NCBI GenBank assembly: GCA_026398575.1
Contig: JAPLSP010000641.1
Coordinates: 1-22,086 of the forward strand
Reading direction: 5' to 3'
DNA length: 22,086 nt
Source of the DNA: Candidatus Sumerlaeota bacterium
GTDB taxonomy: Bacteria > Sumerlaeota > Sumerlaeia > JADFCT01
This document shows, one piece after another, positions 1-7,227 of this stretch. A model generated the notes under the pieces. The model searched no databases, had not been told where the DNA came from, and saw only the letters and a program-made list of their open reading frames with translations. Made by a program: the position numbers and the translations under genes. Positions within the stretch are counted from its first letter, which is position 1; every line of letters begins with the position of its first letter.

Positions 1-178
1 ACGGAGACGCGGAGACGCGGAGAGGGGAGGACGCGGAGACATGGAGAATGACAAGACCCATCTTTATTTCCTGACTGCAAACTATATTGTTCTCCGTGTC
101 TGCCCATCTCCGCGTCTCCGCGTCTCCCCATCTCCGCGTCTTAGTATCTCTGTGTCTCTGTGCCTCTGTGGTGAATAA
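1..178. repeat. GGAGACGCGGAGA-type low-complexity repeats in inverted arrangement
   Basis: This gap downstream of the minus-strand SDR gene holds no gene. Positions 1-46 are built from the unit GGAGACGC with GAGGGG variants. Positions about 109-178 carry the same words on the opposite strand (TCTCCGCG units), followed by degenerate units such as TCTGTGTC and CTCTGTGG. The two arms flank about 60 bp of plain AT-richer sequence and could pair imperfectly. The same words recur in direct orientation after argC (12858-12977), so this is a dispersed family in this genome. Confidence 0.75.
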
Positions 179-186
179 CTATCATG

Positions 187-984
187 CTATAACCTGCGCA
201 TCTGGAAGCCGCCGCTGATGTCTATGACGGCGCCGGTGGAGTAATCCAGATCGCCGCGCCCGAAGGCCGAAACCGCGCGGGCGATGTCTTCGGGCTTGCC
301 CCAGCGCTTCTGCGCGAAGATTCCCTTCGCGATCAGATCGTCGTATTTCGCTTTCACGCCCGAAGTCATGCGCGTTTCGATTACTCCCGGACGGAACTCG
401 ACGACCGGGATGTCGAACTCTCCCAATCGGTCGGCGAAAAGCGCCGCCGCCATCGCAAGCCCGGCTTTCGAGATGCAGTATTCGCCGCGACTCGTCGAGG
501 AGGTGAAGACTGAGATCGAAGTGATAAAGCAGATGCGCGGCTTCGGGGCGGCGCCCGATTTTTTATACTCGATCATCTTGCGCGCGATCAATTGTGTCAG
601 GAAATACGGCCCTTTGAGATTGATGCCGATGACGCGGTCGAAGCTTTCTTCGGTCGCCTCCAGGATGTCGCGCCGTTCCAGGGGCGCCACGCCCGCGTTA
701 TTCACGAGCAGGTCCAACCGGCCAAACCGCTCGTCAACGAAGCGCGCAATCGCTTCGCGGTCCGCCGCCAGCGAAATATCCGCGCGACAAACGTCCGCCG
801 CGCCGCCCGCTCCGGCGATGACGCGCTTGACTTCGTAGGCGCCTTCGTCCGTCTTGCCCGGATCGGCCGTGCGGCTGTTGATGATGACCGTGTATCCATC
901 CGCCCCCAATTGAATGGCCACGGCGCGCCCGATACCATGTCCCGACCCGGTCACCAGCGCCACCCGTTTCGACGTAACAGCCAT
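187..984 (-). CDS. Short-chain dehydrogenase/reductase (SDR), 3-oxoacyl-ACP-reductase-like
   Basis: This is a complete classical SDR of 265 residues, an NAD(P)(H)-dependent cytosolic oxidoreductase. Visible motifs are the Rossmann nucleotide loop TGSGHGIG (12-19), NNAG (95-98), a serine pair near 156-158, and catalytic Tyr169 and Lys173 in YCISK. The C-terminal TGAVIDISGG is typical of FabG-like members. The start is supported by AAAGGA about 8 nt upstream of the ATG. The family is too broad to give the substrate; sugar, polyol or ketoacyl substrates are all possible. It lies downstream of the YfhO pair on the same strand, but a 258-bp gap with a large palindrome suggests separate transcription. 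A perfect TATAAT lies upstream at 1008-1013. Annotation as an SDR is firm; the specific function is unknown. Confidence 0.93.
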   Translation of the reverse strand: MAVTSKRVALVTGSGHGIGRAVAIQLGADGYTVIINSRTADPGKTDEGAYEVKRVIAGAGGAADVCRADISLAADREAIARFVDERFGRLDLLVNNAGVAPLERRDILEATEESFDRVIGINLKGPYFLTQLIARKMIEYKKSGAAPKPRICFITSISVFTSSTSRGEYCISKAGLAMAAALFADRLGEFDIPVVEFRPGVIETRMTSGVKAKYDDLIAKGIFAQKRWGKPEDIARAVSAFGRGDLDYSTGAVIDISGGFQMRRL

Positions 985-1007
985 GATTCATCCTTTCGAT
1001 ATGGAGT

Positions 1008-1013
1008 ATTATA
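1008..1013 (-). promoter_or_regulatory. Possible -10 element for the SDR gene
   Basis: A perfect TATAAT on the minus strand lies about 24 bp upstream of the SDR start codon, which would give a very short leader carrying the AAAGGA ribosome site. No convincing -35 hexamer is visible 16-18 bp upstream, so this is only a tentative promoter. Confidence 0.3.
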
Positions 1014-1030
1014 ATGCAAGGAAGAGAAGA

Positions 1031-1153
1031 TTAATGCGGATAGGGGCAGCGCCAGCTTTTGGAGTAAGGTGGCTTGCCGCCTTCTTTTTGGCGTTTCACT
1101 GGCCTTGGCGCAAAAACGAAGGCGGCAAGCCACCTTACTCCAAAAGCTGGCGC
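1031..1153. repeat. Long palindromic repeat element, copy 1 (perfect 36-bp stem)
   Basis: Positions 1049-1084 and 1118-1153 are perfect 36-nt inverted repeats, separated by a 33-nt spacer that itself contains partly pairing TTTTTGGCG and CGCAAAAA tracts. The left flank is TTAATGCGGATA (1031-1042). The same flank and arm recur at 21990-22040. The layout resembles a REP/MITE-like non-autonomous element or a strong cruciform or terminator. It lies between two minus-strand genes and encodes no credible protein. Confidence 0.85.
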
Positions 1154-1213
1154 CGCTTCCGACCGCATTCCATTCGCCCCAAGGCAAAAATGCGTTACTG
1201 AATTTACGGCTCA

Positions 1214-1232
1214 GAGCGCATTGGTTGCGCTC
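1214..1232 (-). terminator. Hairpin just downstream of the first YfhO-like gene
   Basis: A perfect 7-bp stem (GAGCGCA with TGCGCTC) and a 5-nt loop begin about 10 bp after the stop codon of the minus-strand YfhO-like gene. There is no downstream T-run, so this is at most a terminator-like or mRNA-end-stabilising hairpin. Confidence 0.35.
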
Positions 1233-1242
1233 GTTGAGTATT

Positions 1243-3726
1243 TTATTGCGGCGCTTGCGTTTGACAAGCTTTGTTTGTCACGCTGGAAGTTTGGCATTGC
1301 AATAAGCGCAGCAAAACAATTAATGCCGCCAAGCAAATAGCCGCCATTCCCAATCCCAGGTTCAATCCCGGCGGCCAATAATTCAGATCAACGATTTGAT
1401 CAGCGGCGCCGGCGGGAACCATCAGCGTCATCAATGGGCCGGGGTCAAATGGCGCGGCGGCCCCCTCAATCCTAGCGGTCCAACCCGGCATGAGCGTATC
1501 TTCGATCTCGAGTCGTTGCGCTACAGCGCACGGAGAGACCTTTAGCATAAGGCTGTTCGCGCCGCGCTTGATGATCGCCGGCGCCGCGCCCTCCGAACCG
1601 TCCTGCCTGACCAACCGGCAATAAGGCATTACATCGGGCGGTTGATAGATCACGATCCGTCCGTCCGAGGTGGCATTGGTGATTACGCCCGTCAGCGAAA
1701 GATTGAATTTTTTCTGCAGTTTTGCGATCAGCGTTTTTTGGCAGACAATAGCGCTCCATGGCGCCGGCCGCTTCGTGAAAGCCGCATCCGCATAGACCAA
1801 TCCGAAATGCCGTCCCCAGAATCGCTTCTTGGTGTCATTGACTTCGTTCAGCCATTGTCCATAAGGGCGCGGGATGAAAGGGTCATAGCCTTGCGCGTCC
1901 TCGATTCCGTGCAGACACGACATCTGCGGCAGGGCCAGCGCGCCAAAGTCCGCGCTGGTATAATTGTAGGAGTATTGCCCAGTCCCATCCAAAGAGATGA
2001 AGCGCGGATTGGCGCTTGATTTCAGAATGCTCATCAACGCCTCAGGAGGCTCGGCCCAATCCGCGACGGTCGAGATTGTTTTGCAGTCTATGCGCGTCAT
2101 GCTGAATGGAACACAGGAAAGCGCAAAGAGCAATCCTATGATAATCAATAATGTCGCTCGAGAACTTGAAATGGGATGAAGCTTATTGAAGGCGCAGACG
2201 GAGAATTCAAGCGCAATAACTAGCGCCAAACCTCCATAGATCCACCTGAATAAATAGAAGCCATCTATCGGACAATGCCAACCTAAGAAATTCAAAAGAT
2301 TGGGAGGCCATTCGCATAGCAGAGAATTGAGACAGGGAATAAACAGAATGGGCACATATATGGCGAGGAAGTAAAGAGTAGTCCAGGTGTTGGCGGTTGT
2401 TCGTCGCTCACCCCATGAGCGTGTATACTGGAGCAAACTTATCAATGGGATAATCCCGATACCTGCCAGCACGCTCATCCAAGCTTGCGCGGCGCCGAGG
2501 ATGCGCTTGGGATCGTGGAAATTATCATAGAGCGGAAAGAACGAATAAAGGAGCCGTCCCACAAGGCGATTGCAGAAGAGCAGGTCCGCCGCTAGCAATA
2601 TCCAGAGAGCCAGCGTGGTCTTGGCGCAAACTTGCGAAGGTTTGGATGCAACGGCAGCATTTGATAGCTCATCTTCCGTGTAGATTTCTGTAGCGCTATC
2701 ACCGGCTGAAGCAGGAATTGGTGGCGAAGCGCGGCGCGCTTTCAAAGCTTTCGCGGCGGCGAAGAGAGAAAGCAGAATCAGTGCGACGCCGGTGAAGCCA
2801 AAGTATGCGGTCGTCTCGGCGTCTTCGGGGAAACCTGTCCCGCCGAATAATGAATGATACAAATCCTTCAAGCCAAGCGTCCCGACTTCCACTTCGCCCC
2901 AATTCAGTCCGCCTGCGCGTTCGCATTCCTGAACAAAGAACGCCGTGGGCATTAGCTGCGGCGCGGCCAGTCCGGCGCCGAGGACGCCAATGATCAGCAC
3001 CGCCAACAGAGGCCCAATGCGTCCACGCAGCATGCGATCCAAAAAACTGGGAGCGGATATCGCGCTGTTGGATGGAAAAGAATCATCTCCGCCCGGCGAA
3101 CGGAAGATCAGCAGGAAGCCAAGCAGGCCATAGTTGAGCGCGGCATACCAGGCCATCTGGGGCGCGCCGCCCAGCAATTGCAGCGCCCAGAGAATCGCGC
3201 CCCACGCGATCAACGATTTTTTTCGAGTCCGGGCAAACCGGATGATTATCCACACCGTCCATGGGATCCACGCCGTCACATTGAAAAACGCCCCGAAGGC
3301 CAGATGCGCCCACGTCCAGCCGTTGCAGACCGAAAACGCCGCCGCCGTCAGCGCCGCTGCGCGGTTGCGCGACAATTCCCACGCCAGCCGGTAGCAACCG
3401 AGCGCGGCGATCGCGATGTGCAGCGGATAGGAAAACAGGAACGTCGAGCCGCAAGGCCAGAGGAGAAATGGCCAATTGCCCGGATAAAGCAATCCCCATT
3501 GCGGATTGGCCAGCAGCGGCGTCCCGAGATAATACGAGCGATTCCAGAACGGGAGCTGGGCTTCATGCAGCAACTGCGCCGCATGAAATCGCGCGGGATA
3601 AAATGCCGCGAGGATATCCATGAAATACGGAATCTCGCCGCGCCACAGCGCCGGCGCAAACAGCACGAACACAAACGCCGCAACCCCAAGGCCCAGGCCG
3701 ATATGTGTTTTATTTTCATTTATCAT
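1243..3726 (-). CDS. YfhO-family polytopic membrane protein (putative GT-C-like glycosyltransferase), paralogue 1
   Basis: This is an 827-residue, very hydrophobic protein with about a dozen predicted membrane helices and a beta-rich C-terminal domain followed by a last helix. The N-terminal signature of this family is visible: Asp37 in an extracytoplasmic loop, YP (43-44), LPFWN (58-62) and GTPLLANPQ (68-76). The C-terminal region carries MPGW (746-749) and VPAGAADQIV, the usual YfhO-type end. In Firmicutes, YfhO-like proteins are linked to glycosylation of cell-wall polymers using lipid-linked sugars; the role here is inferred. A hydrophilic insert near residues 330-365 separates two helix blocks. 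The start codon lies 3 bp after the stop of the upstream paralogue, inside an AT-rich run of ATGAAAA words, so the pair is probably translationally coupled. Confidence 0.85.
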   Translation of the reverse strand: MINENKTHIGLGLGVAAFVFVLFAPALWRGEIPYFMDILAAFYPARFHAAQLLHEAQLPFWNRSYYLGTPLLANPQWGLLYPGNWPFLLWPCGSTFLFSYPLHIAIAALGCYRLAWELSRNRAAALTAAAFSVCNGWTWAHLAFGAFFNVTAWIPWTVWIIIRFARTRKKSLIAWGAILWALQLLGGAPQMAWYAALNYGLLGFLLIFRSPGGDDSFPSNSAISAPSFLDRMLRGRIGPLLAVLIIGVLGAGLAAPQLMPTAFFVQECERAGGLNWGEVEVGTLGLKDLYHSLFGGTGFPEDAETTAYFGFTGVALILLSLFAAAKALKARRASPPIPASAGDSATEIYTEDELSNAAVASKPSQVCAKTTLALWILLAADLLFCNRLVGRLLYSFFPLYDNFHDPKRILGAAQAWMSVLAGIGIIPLISLLQYTRSWGERRTTANTWTTLYFLAIYVPILFIPCLNSLLCEWPPNLLNFLGWHCPIDGFYLFRWIYGGLALVIALEFSVCAFNKLHPISSSRATLLIIIGLLFALSCVPFSMTRIDCKTISTVADWAEPPEALMSILKSSANPRFISLDGTGQYSYNYTSADFGALALPQMSCLHGIEDAQGYDPFIPRPYGQWLNEVNDTKKRFWGRHFGLVYADAAFTKRPAPWSAIVCQKTLIAKLQKKFNLSLTGVITNATSDGRIVIYQPPDVMPYCRLVRQDGSEGAAPAIIKRGANSLMLKVSPCAVAQRLEIEDTLMPGWTARIEGAAAPFDPGPLMTLMVPAGAADQIVDLNYWPPGLNLGLGMAAICLAALIVLLRLLQCQTSSVTNKACQTQAPQ

Positions 3727-3729
3727 TTT

Positions 3730-6054
3730 TCATTTTTCATTTGGCCGAGGCCTTTCTCTCTGCGTTCGTATCGCGACTATGCCGCCGATAACTATGGCCC
3801 ATCCCATCAAACTGAAAAACAATCCCAACCGGAAAGAGAAGGGGAGATAGCGCATGGTGATTTTTCCGCTGATGGGCGCCGGCGACTCGATCTGGCGGAA
3901 GAAATGATATTTCTCGTCGGGCTTTATTTTCAGTCTTAGATCGGACGCGCTGGCCTGCCAGCCTGCCATGTATGGCTCATGTAGAATCCATCGCTGCGCC
4001 CCATCCCCTGCATTCGTCAGCTCAAATTCCAAGCGGTCCGGCGAGTAGGAGAGCCATTTGATCTGATGCGAATGCGGCGCCGCGCCTGAACTCGATGTCT
4101 CTTCATCCTCCTGCGAAATCAGCGCCGGCGCCGGCGACGCGGCATAGAGCGCCTTGTTTCCCTGCGGCGATTGATAAGCGGGTTCGCGTGAAATCTCATA
4201 GCCCTGCGGCGGCCAGCCGGGTTGCGCGCGCTGCGGCGCGGGACCGATCAGATAATCAATCGCGAATGCGTCGAGAACGCGCGAATGATTGAAACCGCCC
4301 ATCGTCTCGATCAGGCGGTGATATTGACGGAAGGTGATGGGATGATAACCGGCCAGGCTGGCGACGTGGCTCGCCATGCGCCGGTCGCACAGTTCGTTGC
4401 CCATCTCCTGCAAGCGAGCCGGAGGCAGCCGGTCGGCCAGAAGCGAATCTGGCGCGACCTCGCGAAGCGCGTATTCCATCTTCGCCGCGGGCTCTGGTTG
4501 GATGAATAATTTTTGCGCGGAGACTAAATCCGCAATGCACGCAAGCAACAGGGCGCCGGCGCCGGCGATTATCAGCGGCTTGGAAACAGCGGCGGCATGT
4601 TGATGCCGCGAAAGGAAACAGGCTGCAACCGCCGCGCATGACAGGAAAAGATAAAAGGAAAAGCGCCGGATCGAATCCCATAAAACGACGCTGCTCGACA
4701 GAGGATCGTTTGCCGATGCGCCACGCGCATAGCTTCTGGATATTTGCGCAATCAGCAGTGCGACGCATGCAAAGCCAAGCCAGAGCGCGGCCCAGCGCCA
4801 TTCCTTCCCGAGTTTTTCATGCATCAACAACCGCTGCAATCCAATCGCGGCAAGCATGGCGGAAGACAGCGCCATCAGGACCATGATCGTCGCCGGGGAC
4901 CGAAAGCCTGAGATGCCGGGAATGAGACGATAGGCCAGTTCATAAGCGGGCGTGTATTTCCCGAGCGCCAACAACGCCGCTCCGATCCAAAGAGTTACCC
5001 ATAACGCGCGGCGGCGATTGCGGGAGATGAACAAACCATAAAGGGCGAGCAATAGAACCGCCGCGCCCGTGTAATCGCTGACGATGCGTTCATGCTCGCT
5101 TCCCCACGCGCCAAAGTATTGTCCGTATCCTCCCCGAACTGTGTCTCCGCTGAAGCGCGGGAGCGCGATCTCCAGCAATTCGCGCGGTGGGAACGACGTT
5201 TTGGCCGCCTCTTCGAAGGGAACGCCCTGCGCGCGGTTCGACAGTGCGCTCATTTCCAACATCGGCAAGAGTTGCGCGCCGGCCAATAGCGCCGCCAACA
5301 CGAGCGAGCCGGCGAAAGAATGAAACAGGTAAAGAAGACGGGACCTGAGATTGTGAATGATGGACTGGGGATTCACCAGCAGCGTGAGGGCGCCGGCGCA
5401 GACGGTATAGTAGGCGATCTGCGGATGGCTGGCCAGCAGCTGCATGGCGACGGCGAATCCCGCGAGCAGGATGCCCCACCGTTTGCCTTCGGATATTGCC
5501 GCCCATCCCGCCAGCGCCCAGGGCAGCCAGGCGATGGCCATGACTTTCTGCATGTGGCCGGCATAGGCCAGAGAGATCACGTGCCCCGATAGTCCAAACG
5601 CCAGCCCGGCGATCAGCGCGGCTGCCGGCTTGCACTCCATGCGCCGCGCCAGGGCATAGGCGCCCAGTCCCGCCCATAAGAAGGCGAGATAGTATTGCAG
5701 CGTGAAAGCGAGCGGAAACGGCAGCGCCGCGAAAAGCCATTGCGTGGGATAGAACGGGCAAAAGAGCGCCGTTCCGAGCGTCGGGAGTCCGCAAAAAAGA
5801 TAGGGACACCATAAAGGCAGCCGCCCGGATTTCAGCGTCTCGTCCCAGGCCCATCGCAGACAGGGATAATCATGTGTGACGGTATCGGTTCCGAAAAGAA
5901 ACGATGCCGGGGATAACACGCCACGAAACAAAAAGCAAAGCGCGCCCGCCAGCAACGCGAATAACAATGCAAAGCTCCATCGCCGGAAAAACGGGCGATC
6001 GAAGATCGGCGATGGAGTATGCGAATACGAAGATGGGGTATACAAATCCGGCAT
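3730..6054 (-). CDS. YfhO-family polytopic membrane protein, paralogue 2
   Basis: This 774-residue multi-helix membrane protein has the same architecture as its downstream neighbour but is divergent in sequence. The N-terminus holds GTDTVTHDYP (55-64), LPLWCPYLFCGLP (79-91) and YPTQW (102-106), matching the Asp, YP and LP-W-P signature of the YfhO family. The C-terminal soluble region includes a YMAGWQA motif before the last helix. It is likely a GT-C-like transferase or a partner in moving sugars from polyprenyl-phosphate donors to envelope polymers; this is inferred from the family. AGGA about 10 nt upstream supports the ATG. It is first in a two-gene unit with paralogue 1, transcribed from the repeat-rich gap at 6055-6444. 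Confidence 0.85.
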   Translation of the reverse strand: MPDLYTPSSYSHTPSPIFDRPFFRRWSFALLFALLAGALCFLFRGVLSPASFLFGTDTVTHDYPCLRWAWDETLKSGRLPLWCPYLFCGLPTLGTALFCPFYPTQWLFAALPFPLAFTLQYYLAFLWAGLGAYALARRMECKPAAALIAGLAFGLSGHVISLAYAGHMQKVMAIAWLPWALAGWAAISEGKRWGILLAGFAVAMQLLASHPQIAYYTVCAGALTLLVNPQSIIHNLRSRLLYLFHSFAGSLVLAALLAGAQLLPMLEMSALSNRAQGVPFEEAAKTSFPPRELLEIALPRFSGDTVRGGYGQYFGAWGSEHERIVSDYTGAAVLLLALYGLFISRNRRRALWVTLWIGAALLALGKYTPAYELAYRLIPGISGFRSPATIMVLMALSSAMLAAIGLQRLLMHEKLGKEWRWAALWLGFACVALLIAQISRSYARGASANDPLSSSVVLWDSIRRFSFYLFLSCAAVAACFLSRHQHAAAVSKPLIIAGAGALLLACIADLVSAQKLFIQPEPAAKMEYALREVAPDSLLADRLPPARLQEMGNELCDRRMASHVASLAGYHPITFRQYHRLIETMGGFNHSRVLDAFAIDYLIGPAPQRAQPGWPPQGYEISREPAYQSPQGNKALYAASPAPALISQEDEETSSSGAAPHSHQIKWLSYSPDRLEFELTNAGDGAQRWILHEPYMAGWQASASDLRLKIKPDEKYHFFRQIESPAPISGKITMRYLPFSFRLGLFFSLMGWAIVIGGIVAIRTQRERPRPNEK

Positions 6055-6076
6055 TGCCAGTTCCTATGAGAAGATC

Positions 6077-6324
6077 GCGCTGGGAGCGCGGGCGTCCTCG
6101 CCCGCATCCGCATGTTCATATAAGCTAATCTTTGCAGGCGCGGACGTACACCTTCGCACGCGCTGTGTGCGCTTTGCATGCGCCACGCGCACCTCTGCGT
6201 AGGCCACGCGCGCCTCTGCGTAGGCCACGCGCGCCTCTGCCTCTGCGCGCCTTCGCATTTAAGATGAGCGACGCCGGCAGAGATGCCGGCGCTCCCAGTG
6301 GCGCTCCCAGTGGCGCTCCCAGTA
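6077..6324. repeat. Composite repeat region between divergent genes
   Basis: This 390-bp gap between the divergent YfhO and SDR genes shows no credible gene. It contains three nested repeats. GCGCTGGGAGCGCGGGCG with a GCCCGC hairpin lies near 6077-6105. A 21-nt tandem unit (GCCACGCGCGCCTCTGCGTAG) occurs three times at 6182-6244, the last degenerate. A 12-nt unit GCGCTCCCAGTG occurs three times at 6289-6324. The 12-nt unit is the reverse complement of the GCTGGGAGCGC word at the left end, so the two ends of the block are inverted. Confidence 0.75.
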
Positions 6325-6444
6325 TCCATAACTCCGATTGCGCCCGGCGCGCAAGGGAAGGTATTCTGGCGGCGATGGCAAATGAGGGTGTGAGGAATCA
6401 CGCATTATTACTACAAGGGCGCATATCAGACGAAAGGACATGTA

Positions 6445-7185
6445 ATGAATCGCCGAATTTTAATCACGGGGGCCGGCACGGGCATTGGCGCCGCCACCGC
6501 GTTACGGCTGGCCGAGCCGCAAACCGTTATCGGCATCCATTATCACCGGAGCAAATCTTCCGCGCAATCAATCGCCATGGAAGTCCAGGCCAAAGGCGCC
6601 AAGGCTATTTTAATCCAGGGCGATCTCGGCCAACCCGAGCCTTGCGAACGCCTGGTGGAAGATTTCATTGGCGAGGCGGGCGGCATGGACGTTTTGATCA
6701 ACAACGCCGGCGCGCTGATCCGTCGCGGCGCGCTGGAAACGATAGACTGGCCGTTGCTCGAGGAGATTTTCCGCCTCAATGTATTCTCGACGCTCTATAT
6801 CAGCAAGCTGTCGCTGCCTCATCTGAAGGAAGGCGTCAATCCTTGCATCGTCAATGTCGGTTCGATCGCGGGCCGCCACGGCGCCCCCACGGCGACGGCG
6901 TATGGGGCGGCCAAGTCGGCGATCCACGCCTTCACGCGCGGTCTGGCCAAGGAAGTCGCCCCCGCGATCCGCGTCAATTGTGTGGCGCCGGGCATCATCG
7001 AAACGCCGTTCCACGAAAAAGTCTCGACTGCCGAGCAGATGAAGAACTGGAGCGAGATGGCCCCGCTCAAGCGCAACGGCAAGCCCGAAGAAATCGCCGA
7101 GGCCATCGCCTTCCTCTGCAGCCCCGGCGCGGCCTTCATCACCGGCGAAACCATTGACGTCAATGGCGGGATGTTTATGCGGTGA
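6445..7185 (+). CDS. Short-chain dehydrogenase/reductase (SDR), FabG-like
   Basis: This is a complete classical SDR of 246 residues. It shows TGAGTGIG (8-15), NNAG (86-89), catalytic Ser140, Tyr153 and Lys157 in YGAAK, and the C-terminal GETIDVNGG signature. AAAGGA (6433-6438) lies 6 nt before the ATG. It is only a distant relative of the SDR at 187-984, so it is not a recent duplicate. The likely reaction is NAD(P)H-linked ketone reduction or alcohol oxidation; the substrate cannot be read from sequence. It is the only plus-strand gene in the first half of the window and converges on the OLD-family gene with 27 bp between them. Confidence 0.93.
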   Translation: MNRRILITGAGTGIGAATALRLAEPQTVIGIHYHRSKSSAQSIAMEVQAKGAKAILIQGDLGQPEPCERLVEDFIGEAGGMDVLINNAGALIRRGALETIDWPLLEEIFRLNVFSTLYISKLSLPHLKEGVNPCIVNVGSIAGRHGAPTATAYGAAKSAIHAFTRGLAKEVAPAIRVNCVAPGIIETPFHEKVSTAEQMKNWSEMAPLKRNGKPEEIAEAIAFLCSPGAAFITGETIDVNGGMFMR

Positions 7186-7195
7186 ACGCAAGGAG

Positions 7196-7227
7196 GGGCG
7201 CCAGAGCAGGAGCTAATCCTGGCGCCC
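7196..7227. terminator. Hairpin shared by convergent genes
   Basis: A perfect 9-bp stem (GGGCGCCAG at 7196-7204 with CTGGCGCCC at 7219-7227) has a 14-nt loop and sits at the junction of the convergent SDR and OLD-family genes. The stop codon of the OLD-family gene lies in the loop. There is no T-run on either strand, so a bidirectional terminator role is plausible but not certain. Confidence 0.45.

Noticed and set aside
1031..1153. Insertion sequence or complete transposon
   Set aside because: The element is only about 120 bp and encodes no transposase. It can only be called a palindromic or MITE-like repeat.
3178..3939. 253-codon plus-strand open frame over the junction of the two YfhO genes
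   Set aside because: It is antisense to two clearly membrane-protein-coding frames, is Arg-rich without a domain, and lacks a ribosome site.
6132..7157. 341-codon plus-strand open frame over the second SDR
   Set aside because: It runs through the 21-nt tandem repeats and then out of frame through the SDR gene. Its product is Arg/Gly-rich with no domain.
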